From Massiliimicrobium timonense (GTDB taxonomy: Bacteria > Bacillota_I > Bacilli_A > Erysipelotrichales > Coprobacillaceae): DNA of 60,825 bases. The notes under the pieces were generated by a model, which saw nothing but the letters and a program-made list of their open reading frames with translations, was not told the origin of the DNA and did not search any database. How positions within the stretch are numbered: the first letter of the stretch is position 1; each line of letters opens with the position of its first letter. Location of the stretch: NCBI RefSeq assembly GCF_002160865.1, contig NZ_NFLJ01000015.1, positions 1 through 60,825 on the forward strand, in the 5' to 3' direction. Made by a program: the position numbers and the translations under genes. Shown in pieces: positions 24,239-33,101 of the stretch.

Positions 24239-25717
24239 ATGCAGACAATAGATATATTAAAAGATATTGGTAAAAGATGTGATGGTGACATTTATTTAGG
24301 GGTTGTTGGACCGGTCAGGGTGGGTAAATCATCGTTTATTAAACGTTTTATGGAAAAGGCTGTGATTCCCTATATTGATAATCCGGAAGCAAAAATTCGT
24401 GCTACAGATGAATTACCACAATCTGGTGAAGGGAAAATGATCATGACTGTAGAACCTAAGTTTGTTCCTAATCAGGCTGCACATATTCAAGTAGGGGATA
24501 ATCTTGGTGTTAATATTCGTTTGGTCGATTGTGTTGGATATGTGATTGATGGTGCGAAAGGCTATCAGGATGAACAAGGCATTCGTTATGTCAAAACCCC
24601 ATGGTATTTAGAAGCGATTCCTTTTGATGAAGCAGCCAAGATTGGTACCCAAAAAGTGATTCAAGATCATTCAACCATTGGTATCGTGATGACATGTGAT
24701 GGTTCAATTTGTGAAATTCCGGGTGCAGATTATATTCAGGCAACGGATGATGTTATTCATGAATTAAAAGATATTGGAAAACCATTTGTGATTGTTGTGA
24801 ATTCTAAAGAACCACAAAGTCTTCAATGTACACAACTCGTGACATCTTTAAAAGATAAACATGATGTTCCAGTCATTCCATTAAAAGTCACAGAAATGAA
24901 TGAAGAAGATATCACCCATCTTTTAAAAGAAGCACTCTATGAGTTTCCAATTCATGAAGTGAAGATTGAAGTCCCTCGTTGGATTGCCTTAATGGATACT
25001 TCTCATTGGTTAAAACAGACTTTAGATGAATCATTAGAACAATCATTACTAGAGATTCACCGTTTCAGAGATGTTGAAAAAATCGCAACGCATATGTGTG
25101 AATTTGATTTTATTCATAAAGCGTATCTTTCATCCATTGATACATCTTCTTCATCAGCTTCATTACGTATTCAAGAAAGAAAAGGTTTATATCAGGAAAT
25201 ATTAAATGAAATTTTAGGACAGGAAAAATTTGATGCTGCTTTATTTTTAAGGCAGGTTCAAGAACTGAAGCAGATGAGTCAAGAATATCAGGCTTATCAA
25301 AGTGCGATACAAATGGTTAAACAGACGGGTTATGGCTATGCCTTACCACTTTTGAATGATATTGAATTGAGTGAACCGGAAGTCATTAAACAGGGACCAC
25401 GTTATGGAATGAAACTTGTTTCAACAGCTTCTACTATTCATATGATTAAGGTTGATATTGAATCCACTTTTGAACCTATCATTGGTTCTAAGGAACAGGC
25501 GGAAGCATTTATTCAATATTTGCAAAGTCATGGTAAAAATAATAAAGAAGCCATCTTTGATTGTGATGTTTTTGGACGTAAATTAGGTGATCTGATTAAT
25601 GAAGGAATGCGTGTGAAATTGGCTTCTATGAATGAAACTGCTTGTATCAGAGTACATGATATATTGAGTAAAATCGTCAATAAAGGGAAGTCTAATGTGA
25701 TTGCGATAGTTTTATAA
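24239..25717 (+). CDS. spoIVA: Stage IV sporulation protein A, coat morphogenetic ATPase
   Basis: A 492-residue cytoskeletal ATPase that polymerises on the mother-cell face of the forespore and forms the base of the spore coat. The P-loop GPVRVGKSS (24-32), the ATDELPQSGEGKMIMT motif and the VDCVGYVIDGAKGY block match SpoIVA, and the full middle and C-terminal domains are present, so it should be functional. The ATG at 24239 is preceded by AAGGAGG; a GTG 18 nt earlier is unlikely. The hup gene follows, as hbs follows spoIVA in B. subtilis. Confidence 0.96.
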   Translation: MQTIDILKDIGKRCDGDIYLGVVGPVRVGKSSFIKRFMEKAVIPYIDNPEAKIRATDELPQSGEGKMIMTVEPKFVPNQAAHIQVGDNLGVNIRLVDCVGYVIDGAKGYQDEQGIRYVKTPWYLEAIPFDEAAKIGTQKVIQDHSTIGIVMTCDGSICEIPGADYIQATDDVIHELKDIGKPFVIVVNSKEPQSLQCTQLVTSLKDKHDVPVIPLKVTEMNEEDITHLLKEALYEFPIHEVKIEVPRWIALMDTSHWLKQTLDESLEQSLLEIHRFRDVEKIATHMCEFDFIHKAYLSSIDTSSSSASLRIQERKGLYQEILNEILGQEKFDAALFLRQVQELKQMSQEYQAYQSAIQMVKQTGYGYALPLLNDIELSEPEVIKQGPRYGMKLVSTASTIHMIKVDIESTFEPIIGSKEQAEAFIQYLQSHGKNNKEAIFDCDVFGRKLGDLINEGMRVKLASMNETACIRVHDILSKIVNKGKSNVIAIVL

Positions 25718-25725
25718 ATTTGTTA

Positions 25726-25754
25726 TTGCACTTAGTTTTTTGAAATGTTATACT
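25726..25754 (+). promoter_or_regulatory. SigA promoter of hup
   Basis: TTGCAC (25726-25731), 17 nt, TATACT (25749-25754), 33 nt before the ATG. Confidence 0.75.
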
Positions 25755-25786
25755 ACTACTTAGATTTAAGTAGGAGGCAATACAAA

Positions 25787-26059
25787 ATGAATAAAAAAGA
25801 GCTTATTGATATCGTTTCACTAAAAAAAGATTTAACAAAAAAAGATGCTGAAGCGTTAGTAGATACAGTTTTTGATACAATGATTGAAAGTATCTTGAAT
25901 GGGGATAAAGTTTTAATTTCTGGATTTGGAACTTTTAAAGTGAATAATCGTAAAGAACGTAAAGGTGTTAGTCCAAAAACAAAAGAAGCTATGATTATCC
26001 CAGCTAGTAAAACTGTTTCATTTAAGCCAAGCAATAGATTGAAAGATGCAATGAATTAA
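25787..26059 (+). CDS. hup: HU-type nucleoid DNA-binding protein
   Basis: A 90-residue histone-like protein that bends and compacts DNA as a dimer. The full HU fold is present: helical N-terminus (MNKKELIDIVSLKKDLTKKDAEAL), ISGFGTFKVNNRKERKG at the body-arm junction and ASKTVSFKPSNRLKDAMN at the end. The arm has KTKEAMIIPAS rather than the common NPQTGEEI sequence. ATG at 25787 with TAGGAGG. It has its own SigA promoter and a terminator whose 5' arm is in the last codons. Confidence 0.95.
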   Translation: MNKKELIDIVSLKKDLTKKDAEALVDTVFDTMIESILNGDKVLISGFGTFKVNNRKERKGVSPKTKEAMIIPASKTVSFKPSNRLKDAMN

Positions 26060-26074
26060 AATTGCATCTTTTTT
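26042..26074 (+). terminator. Intrinsic terminator after hup
   Basis: Stem AAAGATGCAAT/ATTGCATCTTT (26042-26052/26061-26071), then T run. Confidence 0.88.
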
Positions 26075-26126
26075 GACATATAGAGTTAATATAAAGGGTA
26101 TATTATAATGACTGAGGTGATAGAAA

Positions 26127-26843
26127 ATGTTTTTTCCTTTTTATGGATTCTATTATAATAGCTATTATATGATTGGAACAATTTTTGTGATATTGGCTGC
26201 GATATTGGCGTTGTGGGCACAAATGAAAGTGACATCTACATATAATCGTTATCGTAAAGTTGCCAATGCAAGAGGGATTACAGGAGCGCAGGTTGCTAGA
26301 GAAATATTAGATAGTGAAGGATTATATGATATTATGATTTATGAAGTGAAAGGGCAATTAAGTGATCATTATAATCCGGGCAAAAAGACAATTAACCTTT
26401 CCAGTGATGTTTATCATGGAACGTCTATTGCATCTTTGGCTGTGGCTGCGCATGAATGTGGACATGCTATTCAGTATAAAGAAAAATATGTACCTATTTC
26501 TTTAAGAAATGCGATTTTACCGATTGCGAATGTGGGGCAATATTTAGGATGGATTGCAATATTTATAGGTTTGATTTTAGGTCAAACAAATATTGCATGG
26601 ATCGGATTTATTGCGATGTGTGGAATCTTGGCTTTCCAGCTTATAACATTGCCAGTGGAATTTGATGCATCCAGTCGTGCTTTAGCTATTTTAAAAACAC
26701 GTTATTTGACATCTGAAGAATATCCCGGAGCCAGAAAGATGTTATCAGCAGCAGCGATGACATATGTGGCTGCAATGATTTCTACATTGATGAGTATGTT
26801 AAGAATTTTTCTGATTATTTTAGGAAATTCTCGAGATGATTAA
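26127..26843 (+). CDS. yugP: Membrane zinc metallopeptidase, YugP type
   Basis: A 238-residue integral membrane protein of the neutral zinc metallopeptidase (YugP) family. The zinc motif is AAHECGHAIQ (HExxH-like HECGH at about 109-113) with a distal EFDASSRAL supplying the third ligand. There are about four transmembrane helices, one N-terminal and three after the active site. The physiological substrate is not established. RBS TGAGGTG. A hairpin terminator follows 1 nt before the stop ends, so it is monocistronic. Confidence 0.9.
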   Translation: MFFPFYGFYYNSYYMIGTIFVILAAILALWAQMKVTSTYNRYRKVANARGITGAQVAREILDSEGLYDIMIYEVKGQLSDHYNPGKKTINLSSDVYHGTSIASLAVAAHECGHAIQYKEKYVPISLRNAILPIANVGQYLGWIAIFIGLILGQTNIAWIGFIAMCGILAFQLITLPVEFDASSRALAILKTRYLTSEEYPGARKMLSAAAMTYVAAMISTLMSMLRIFLIILGNSRDD

Positions 26844-26863
26844 AAGACCTGAGGGTCTTTTTA
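26842..26863 (+). terminator. Intrinsic terminator after yugP
   Basis: Stem AAAAGACC/GGTCTTTT with a TGAG loop (26842-26861), overlapping the stop codon. Confidence 0.88.
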
Positions 26864-26871
26864 ATTTTGTT

Positions 26872-26899
26872 TTGCATTTTAATGGTTTTGTTATATAAT
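26872..26899 (+). promoter_or_regulatory. SigA promoter of ypmB-dnaD-nth
   Basis: TTGCAT (26872-26877), 16 nt, TATAAT (26894-26899), 23 nt before the start. Confidence 0.7.
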
Positions 26900-26921
26900 A
26901 AAAACACTGGAGGTGAACAGA

Positions 26922-27395
26922 TTGAAAAAACAGACGTTTATTATATCAGTTATTGTTTTGGTTATTATTTTAGCGGTTGTTTCGTTTTATATGTTGTTTG
27001 TTCATATTCCATATTATCAATATCATCATGGTTTAGATGAAATAAGAAATGAAATCTGTGAAACCAATCAATATGAATATGATGATTATTTTAGTGAATA
27101 TCGTGGTAAGGAAACATATTATATTGCAAGAGTTAAAATCAGTGGGGTTACATCCTATGTAGCTTATAATAAAGATTTGGCACTTGTTGATACTTATCAG
27201 GGAAGTGTGGCTGATTCCAAAGATGTTCAACAGGCGATTGAACAAAAGTATCAAATAGTCATTGATGATTTAGAAGTGGGTTATGAAAATGAAAGATTTG
27301 TTTATTATGGACGTTATCAAGAGGATGAATCGTTATTATATGTTTATTATGATCTCATGTCTGGAGAGTTTATAAAGGCAGTAAGGTTAGGGTAG
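26922..27395 (+). CDS. ypmB: YpmB-like membrane-anchored PepSY-type protein
   Basis: A 157-residue protein with one N-terminal transmembrane helix (about 5-27) and an extracytoplasmic domain. The domain shows the YpmB/PepSY arrangement of two similar alpha-beta units (YYIARVKISGVTSYVAYN and FVYYGRYQEDESLLYVYYDLMSG). The start is TTG at 26922, 6 nt after GGAGGTG; a GTG at 26913 overlaps that site. Sequence conservation is low, and the call rests partly on its position directly before dnaD, where B. subtilis has ypmB (with aspB between). Confidence 0.7.
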   Translation: MKKQTFIISVIVLVIILAVVSFYMLFVHIPYYQYHHGLDEIRNEICETNQYEYDDYFSEYRGKETYYIARVKISGVTSYVAYNKDLALVDTYQGSVADSKDVQQAIEQKYQIVIDDLEVGYENERFVYYGRYQEDESLLYVYYDLMSGEFIKAVRLG

Positions 27396-27399
27396 TTGT

Positions 27400-27996
27400 A
27401 TGGATGAATTGATAGATTATCGTTGTGTGGATTTTCAAAAGTTATTGATATTAAAAGCAAAGTCATTGCATCTTTCAGATCAGCAATGTTATGTCTTGCT
27501 ATTAATTATGACTCTAGATGAAATTGGTGTAAAACCTATTACACCATTACAAATTTCTAAGATTTGTTCTTTATCTGTTCAAAAATTAGATGATATTTTG
27601 ATGTCTTTGGTAGATAAACATTGGATATCAAGGCAGAATGGTTCTTTGAATCTTAAGCCATTACAAAGATTATTGTTGGATCAAAATGAACAGTCAACAG
27701 ATCAGGATATTGATCTGGTTGGTATTTTTGAAGATGCTTTTGGACGTAGTTTAAGTCAAAGAGAAGTTCAATTAATTAATTCTTTAAAGTGTCAAGGATA
27801 TGATGATGAAATGATTGTAGATGCTTTAAATGAATCGGTTAAATCTGGTGTCATCACTTTTCGATATATTGAAAAGATTCTGGACAATTGGGCACGTTAT
27901 GGGGTAACAAAGCGTTATGCGCCAACCAATGTATCGACACATCAGGAAGTAGAACAAAGTATAAAGGATTATAAATGGTGGGAAAATCATGAATAA
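27400..27996 (+). CDS. dnaD: DNA replication initiation protein DnaD
   Basis: A 198-residue primosomal protein that helps DnaA/DnaB load the replicative helicase. The N-terminal winged-helix oligomerisation domain (about 1-95) includes ITPLQISKICSLS and LVDKHWISRQNG. The C-terminal DnaB_2/DnaD domain (about 120-180) ends in YIEKILDNWARYGV, the conserved YxxxIxxxW DNA-binding motif. It starts 4 nt after ypmB and overlaps nth by 8 nt, as in the B. subtilis dnaD-nth pair. Confidence 0.92.
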   Translation: MDELIDYRCVDFQKLLILKAKSLHLSDQQCYVLLLIMTLDEIGVKPITPLQISKICSLSVQKLDDILMSLVDKHWISRQNGSLNLKPLQRLLLDQNEQSTDQDIDLVGIFEDAFGRSLSQREVQLINSLKCQGYDDEMIVDALNESVKSGVITFRYIEKILDNWARYGVTKRYAPTNVSTHQEVEQSIKDYKWWENHE

Positions 27997-28645
27997 AGAG
28001 AAAGTACAGCGTATATTAGATGTTTTTGATCAGATGTATCCTGATGCCAAGTGTGAGCTTGTGCATCAAAATGAATTAGAACTTTTGATTGCAGTGATGT
28101 TGTCGGCTCAAACAACAGATGCCAGTGTTAATAAATTAACAGCTCATCTTTTTCAAAAGTATCGTTGTGTTGAGGATTATGCGAATGCTCCTCTATCACA
28201 GTTAGAAGAAGATTTACGTACAATTGGTCTTTATCGCAATAAAGCGAAAAATGTCAAAGCAATGGCACAAAAATTAATGAGTGATTTTAATGGACAAGTT
28301 CCCTGCAATCATGAGGCTTTACAGACTTTGCCCGGTGTTGGTCGTAAAACAGCTAATGTTGTCATTTCAGAAGGTTTTAAAGTTCCAGCTATTGCAGTGG
28401 ATACACATGTAGAACGTATCTCTAAAAGGCTGGGATTGGCTTTGAAAAAGGATTCTGTTTTAACGGTAGAAAAGAAACTTCAAAAAGCAGTGCCAAAAGA
28501 AAGATGGATTAAAACCCATCATCAAATGATTTTCTTTGGTCGCTATCACTGTAAAGCCATGAATCCTCAGTGCCAAGATTGTCCTCTTATTGATATGTGT
28601 AAAGAACCAAAACGTAAAAAATATTTAGAGAAAACAAAAGACTGA
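27989..28645 (+). CDS. nth: Endonuclease III
   Basis: A 218-residue base-excision-repair glycosylase/AP lyase for oxidised pyrimidines. The helix-hairpin-helix LPGVGRKTANVV (from about 114) carries the catalytic lysine, and the catalytic Asp is in VDTHVER (about 138). The [4Fe-4S] ligands are C188, C195, C198 and C204 (Cx6Cx2Cx5C). All key residues are present. It overlaps dnaD by 8 nt and shares a terminator with the convergent ponA. Confidence 0.96.
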   Translation: MNKEKVQRILDVFDQMYPDAKCELVHQNELELLIAVMLSAQTTDASVNKLTAHLFQKYRCVEDYANAPLSQLEEDLRTIGLYRNKAKNVKAMAQKLMSDFNGQVPCNHEALQTLPGVGRKTANVVISEGFKVPAIAVDTHVERISKRLGLALKKDSVLTVEKKLQKAVPKERWIKTHHQMIFFGRYHCKAMNPQCQDCPLIDMCKEPKRKKYLEKTKD

Positions 28646-28669
28646 AATCTACGAAAGATTCAGTCTTTT
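28636..28669. terminator. Bidirectional terminator nth/ponA
   Basis: Stem AAAAGACTGA.../...TCAGTCTTTT with one bulged base and a short loop (51-55), A-tract and T-tract on the two sides. Confidence 0.88.
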
Positions 28670-28675
28670 ATTTTC

Positions 28676-31468
28676 CTATTGCACTGGTGTGGTTGGCACT
28701 GTAGGATCAACTTGAGGTGTTGAAGGAGCAGATGTTGTAAAAGTATCTGTTCCTAATGTTACAGTTTGACCATTTGCAAGAGTTTGTGTGAATGTCACAT
28801 TATAACTTGTATTGGCAGTCAATTCACTAAATGTGATTGTTCCATTTGCTTGTAAAGATTGTGTTGCTCCATTAAGTGAAGCGGTGATGCTTGTTCCTTG
28901 AGGAACAGTAATTTGATAAGTTGCTGAGTTTTCAGTAACTGATAAACGTGTATAACTGGCTGGTGTTGTATCTTCTACAGTGACAGTCTGTGAAATCTTA
29001 TTTGATGTTCCATTGCCACTTTCAAAAGCATAATATCCTGTGACTGTATACGTTCCAGCAGCGAGTGTATAATCAATAGTTCCTGAAGCACTGCTGAGTG
29101 TCTGACTATGAACAACTTTTCCACTGGCATCAGTAATATCGACTTTATAAACAACTTTGCCATAAATTTGATTGATATTTCCTAAATAAGGAAGTGTATA
29201 ACTATCTCCACCTACTTTATATGTTTTAGTAGGTGTGGCATCTTCCGTCATACTTTTTGGTTCATATTCACTAAAATTCACTTGCAGCTTACTATCCGTC
29301 ATTTGTGCTGTAAATGAAGCAAGATTGCTTAGACTGGCACCACTGGCACTACCACTTGGTGTATTCCCTTTTTTAAATAATCCTGATACCACACGATCAC
29401 TAGGGACACCGTCACCAGCACTGACATATGGATAAATGCCTGATACACAACTTGCTTTGACTAATCCAGATGGCATAGAAGAATAAGAGTTTTTCACACC
29501 ATCTTGATGTAAGAATTTAGCTATCATAGCAGAAATATTGTTTGTATCACGGTTACTCTTGATATAATAACCATCTTTTTGATCTTCACCACTATATCCT
29601 GTCCAGACACTCCATGTATAATCTGGTGAATAAGCAGATAACCATGCATCTTTACTATGACCAGCTAATTTTGGATTAGCAACTTGTGATTTGTCGCCAG
29701 AATGATTAGAAGTTCCTGTTTTGGCACCAATTTGATAACCTAAATTCAATAAACGATAAGTTCCTGTTCCAGATTTAACATAGTTTGTCATAATATCACG
29801 AATCATATAAGCAGATTCTTCAGAAAGAGCCTGTGTTTTGTCTTCTTGATATTGTTGATCAATTTCAATGACTTCACCAGTTGATAATAATTCAATTTTT
29901 TGAACAGTATGAGGTTCAATATATGTTCCCCCATTAGCAATCACAGCATAAGCTCCTGCTTCTGATTCTGGAGTGACGCCTTTTCGCCATGCTCCAATGG
30001 CATAACCAATATCAACAGCTTCATCTTCCATATCAAAACCTAAGCTTTCTAAATATTCTGTTGCTCCATCAATGCCAATGCCATCACCCACATCATTGCC
30101 ATTACAATCTTTTCCTGTAATGACTTCACTAAATGTCTGTAAAGCGGCAGCATTCCATGAATTACTTAAGGCATTAGAAATAGAAATATCACCGTTATAT
30201 TTTCTTCCATTCCAGTTACTAGGGACAAAACCATTAGAATATTCATAAGGAACATCATGAACATAATGAGCTGTTGAATAATCTAAAAATTCAAAGGCAG
30301 CTGCATAAGCAATCAATGGTTTTAATGAAGAACCGGGCTGATTTTTTTGACCATAACGTGCCCCTGTTTTAGAAGCATAAGCATAAGTTGTTCCTAATGG
30401 CGTATAATCACGGCCACTTAAAACACCTACAATACGTCCGGTTGTTGATTCTTGAATGACTGCACCTACTTGAATTCTGGAATCTTGAAAATCATAAGAT
30501 TCACCATTAGCGATACTATCAAGTTCTTTTTGAACATCTGTATCAATATATGTATAGATACGCATAGGTGTTTCATAAGGATCGTATCCTGTTGTTTCCT
30601 GAACTTCACGAATGACTTTATCAGCATACGCCTGATATTGACCACTTGTTGATACAGGATTTGATTTTAATGTATTTTCAACCGGAATCGCTTTGGTTGC
30701 TTCACATTCTTCTTTAGAAATATAACCATGCATTTCCATTAAATCTAGGATTTTATCACGACGTTCTTGGGCTAAATCCAGATTTCTAAATGGATCATAT
30801 CGATTTGGTGAATTTAGTGTTCCGGCTAAAAGAGCTGCTTCTGGTAAAGTCAGATTTTGTACTGATTTATCAAAATAATATTTTGAAGCAGCATATAAAC
30901 CAATTGTCTGAGGTCCATAACCAAAATAAATCTTATTGAGATAAAGTTCTAAAACTTCTTCTTTAGTTGTTTGAGAAGTGGCTTCAATCGAAAGAATAAT
31001 TTCACCAATTTTTCTTTCAATGGTTTGTTCTTCATCTGGATAATAAGATTTTTTAATCAGCTGCTGGGTAATTGTTGAGCCTCCAGAGGTAATGCCTCCT
31101 GCAGCAATATTACCTAACAATGCTTTAACAATACGAGGAACATCGAAACCGTTATGTTCAAAGAAACGTGAATCTTCTGCAGCAACAACAGCGTCAATCA
31201 TGACTTGTGGAATATCGTTGTAGCTGACATTTTTTTGAACACCTCCACGTGCCACAGAGAACCATTCTTCTCCATCAGTTGTACATAGAACAGAGGATTC
31301 ATCTGAAACAAGTCTTTCTTTAGAAAAGCCCTCAACCTGTTTAAAGATACCAAATCCCAGATACATTCCTCCCGAAGTAATCAAAACAGCCAGTATCAGA
31401 CAAATTACTTTAATGATACGTCTTTTTTGTTTTTTGTTTGATTTCTTTTGAGTTATTTTTTTCATCAT
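28676..31468 (-). CDS. ponA: Class A penicillin-binding protein 1A
   Basis: A 930-residue bifunctional peptidoglycan glycosyltransferase/transpeptidase. A cytoplasmic basic tail and one transmembrane helix (about 18-40) precede the GT51 domain with EDSRFFEHNGFD (about 95-106) and GGSTITQQLIKK. The transpeptidase domain has SSLK (about 379), SNS/SNSWNAA and KTGTS (about 580). The C-terminus has a fibronectin-III-like domain (about 825-915) and a Pro/Thr tail, a common but non-catalytic addition. It overlaps recU by 4 nt (ATGA) in a recU-ponA operon, as in B. subtilis. Confidence 0.95.
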   Translation of the reverse strand: MMKKITQKKSNKKQKRRIIKVICLILAVLITSGGMYLGFGIFKQVEGFSKERLVSDESSVLCTTDGEEWFSVARGGVQKNVSYNDIPQVMIDAVVAAEDSRFFEHNGFDVPRIVKALLGNIAAGGITSGGSTITQQLIKKSYYPDEEQTIERKIGEIILSIEATSQTTKEEVLELYLNKIYFGYGPQTIGLYAASKYYFDKSVQNLTLPEAALLAGTLNSPNRYDPFRNLDLAQERRDKILDLMEMHGYISKEECEATKAIPVENTLKSNPVSTSGQYQAYADKVIREVQETTGYDPYETPMRIYTYIDTDVQKELDSIANGESYDFQDSRIQVGAVIQESTTGRIVGVLSGRDYTPLGTTYAYASKTGARYGQKNQPGSSLKPLIAYAAAFEFLDYSTAHYVHDVPYEYSNGFVPSNWNGRKYNGDISISNALSNSWNAAALQTFSEVITGKDCNGNDVGDGIGIDGATEYLESLGFDMEDEAVDIGYAIGAWRKGVTPESEAGAYAVIANGGTYIEPHTVQKIELLSTGEVIEIDQQYQEDKTQALSEESAYMIRDIMTNYVKSGTGTYRLLNLGYQIGAKTGTSNHSGDKSQVANPKLAGHSKDAWLSAYSPDYTWSVWTGYSGEDQKDGYYIKSNRDTNNISAMIAKFLHQDGVKNSYSSMPSGLVKASCVSGIYPYVSAGDGVPSDRVVSGLFKKGNTPSGSASGASLSNLASFTAQMTDSKLQVNFSEYEPKSMTEDATPTKTYKVGGDSYTLPYLGNINQIYGKVVYKVDITDASGKVVHSQTLSSASGTIDYTLAAGTYTVTGYYAFESGNGTSNKISQTVTVEDTTPASYTRLSVTENSATYQITVPQGTSITASLNGATQSLQANGTITFSELTANTSYNVTFTQTLANGQTVTLGTDTFTTSAPSTPQVDPTVPTTPVQ

Positions 31469-32058
31469 TCGTCCTCCTTAAAATACCAATCATCAACAAC
31501 TTTTAAATAATCTAATCGAGGTTGATAACCTTGTGGAATCAGATGTCCCAAATCTTTGATTTTTTGATAAGTTATTGATTTTCGTTGGGAATGATAATAA
31601 TCATTGATCATATGACTTGCGTCAATTAAGTATACCTCATTTAATGAGGTAAATGCAATAATAACAAAAGCAATCCCACCATGATTGATAATTTTTTGTA
31701 AATGATCAATCTGATGTTTGGAAATATTCGCAAATGGAAAGGTTTTGACTTTTGTTTCCTTCGCTTCAAAATCAATATATCTGCCTCGATAAATGCCATT
31801 ATAATCGGTTGTGGATGGTGTTTTATAATAAGCCTCTACAATTTTAGCTGATTCACGTCGAGGATAATCCACTTTTACAATTTGAATGGGTGTGGGTTTT
31901 TTATAAATAACTGCAATGTCATGAGAAAGATAATATTGATTAGATAAGGAAATATCTTCTTCTAGTGACATCCCACGATGGGCTGTATAATGTTTTTTAT
32001 CGCTTGTCATCATGGCTCGAGATTGCCATGAGCGTTTCATATTTGGATAATTAACCAT
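31465..32058 (-). CDS. recU: Holliday junction resolvase RecU
   Basis: A 197-residue nuclease that resolves Holliday junctions and helps chromosome segregation. It starts MVNYPN and carries the nuclease core with YIDFEAKETK (the catalytic D-E-x-K) and the FPFANISKHQIDHL segment. Slightly shorter than B. subtilis RecU. The ATG at 32058 is preferred to the one at 32064, which touches the AAAGGAC site. It is cotranscribed with ponA downstream and divergent from gpsB. Confidence 0.93.
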   Translation of the reverse strand: MVNYPNMKRSWQSRAMMTSDKKHYTAHRGMSLEEDISLSNQYYLSHDIAVIYKKPTPIQIVKVDYPRRESAKIVEAYYKTPSTTDYNGIYRGRYIDFEAKETKVKTFPFANISKHQIDHLQKIINHGGIAFVIIAFTSLNEVYLIDASHMINDYYHSQRKSITYQKIKDLGHLIPQGYQPRLDYLKVVDDWYFKEDE

Positions 32059-32206
32059 AATCATGTCCTTTCATTCATTTACCATCACATTATAACATAT
32101 ATTTTTCCCATCTTGTCTAATTTGTGTGGAAAAACATCTTTTTTTAAAAATATCTTGCATTTATAATTATTTTTTGTGAAAATATGGTGGAGGAAAGGTG
32201 ATGTAT

Positions 32207-32539
32207 ATGGCAAATAAAATACAATTAAGTCCAAAGAAAATTTTAAATAAACATTTTCAAATAGATTTTAAAGGTTATAGTGCTACAGAAGTGGATTATT
32301 TTTTAGACACAGTTGTAGAAGATTATGAAACATTTGCAAAAATGTTGAATGAATCTTATGAGCAGATTGAAAATCTTCAAAAAGAAAATGAAGCTTTAAA
32401 AATGAAAATGGCAAATATGGAAAGAGAACATATGATTCAACAGGATAATTTACGTTCAATGGAAGAAAATCTTTCTTCAAATGTGGATTTATTGAAAAGA
32501 ATATCAAATTTGGAAAAAGAAGTTTATAAAAATAAATAA
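32207..32539 (+). CDS. gpsB: Cell-division regulator GpsB (DivIVA-like)
   Basis: A 110-residue coiled-coil protein that shuttles PBP1 between septum and side wall. The N-terminal lipid-binding DivIVA-like domain has LSPKKILNKHFQIDFKGYSATEVDYFLD; a coiled coil (about 45-75) and a short C-terminal helix follow. Start at ATG 32207, 6 nt after AAAGGTG; ATG 32201 and GTG 32198 are less well placed. It lies between recU-ponA and rnpB exactly as in B. subtilis (ypsB). Confidence 0.92.
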   Translation: MANKIQLSPKKILNKHFQIDFKGYSATEVDYFLDTVVEDYETFAKMLNESYEQIENLQKENEALKMKMANMEREHMIQQDNLRSMEENLSSNVDLLKRISNLEKEVYKNK

Positions 32540-32542
32540 TGA

Positions 32543-32571
32543 TTGCTTTTTGATATGTTTTTGAGTAAAAT
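32543..32571 (+). promoter_or_regulatory. SigA promoter of rnpB
   Basis: TTGCTT (32543-32548), 17 nt, TAAAAT (32566-32571), placing the start at about 32578, the 5' side of helix P1. Confidence 0.75.
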
Positions 32572-32575
32572 AGTT

Positions 32576-32905
32576 ATGCTCATGAGAACCGATTGCTAGA
32601 AATAGAGGAAAGTCCGGGCATCCACAATCTGTGATGATTGTAGTGTTTGTACTGCATCTAATAAATGCAGGTAGCTTGGCTAACGACAGACCTAAGACCT
32701 AAACCGTCAGGCATGGTTGATAAGTCATAAAGTGCCACAGAAACAATGTCTTTTGAAAAAAAGAGTGAAAAGAGGTAAACTCTGCAAGGATGAAACCCAA
32801 ATTTTGGTAGGGGAGCTTCATGAAAGGAAACGAACGGACATGAAGATGCAATGCATAGATAAATAATCGGTTGAAAAACAGAACTCGGCTTATCAGAATG
32901 AGCAT
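32576..32905 (+). ncRNA. rnpB: RNase P RNA (type B)
   Basis: Catalytic RNA of RNase P, which matures tRNA 5' ends. The termini pair as P1 (ATGCTCAT 32576-32583 with ATGAGCAT 32898-32905). The universally conserved segments are visible: GAGGAAAGTCCGGGC (CR I), AAGTGCCACAGAAAC (CR II/III-like), GTAAACTC, GAAACCCAA...TTGGTAGGGG (typical of type B) and ACAGAACTCGGCTTAT (CR V). About 330 nt, somewhat compact for the type. It has its own promoter and terminator and follows gpsB. Confidence 0.95.
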
Positions 32906-32911
32906 TTTTTG

Positions 32912-32937
32912 GTCGATAGAAATGTCGACTTTTTTTC
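32912..32937 (+). terminator. Intrinsic terminator of rnpB
   Basis: Stem GTCGATA/TGTCGAC (7 bp with one G-U), GAAA loop, then T8. Confidence 0.88.
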
Positions 32938-32983
32938 TATTTGAAAGAAAAAAATCATGAAATGTATAGTGATTTGTGAAAAA

Positions 32984-33009
32984 TTCATAACTTGTTCATA
33001 AATTCATAA
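32984..33009 (+). repeat. Three direct TTCATAA repeats upstream of rodZ
   Basis: TTCATAA occurs at 32984-32990, 32995-33001 and 33003-33009, starts spaced 11 and 8 nt apart, just upstream of the rodZ promoter. It could be a regulator site or chance in AT-rich DNA. Confidence 0.35.
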
Positions 33010-33025
33010 AATAATAGTGTTGGTA

Positions 33026-33054
33026 TTGTAAAACGTGATATTTTATGGTTTAAT
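33026..33054 (+). promoter_or_regulatory. SigA-type promoter of rodZ-pgsA-cinA
   Basis: TTGTAA (33026-33031), 17 nt, TTTAAT (33049-33054), about 48 nt before the start codon. Confidence 0.5.
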
Positions 33055-33101
33055 ATGATTATTATTGAAGGGACATTTTCTGGAAATAAGGAGGTATTTT
33101 T

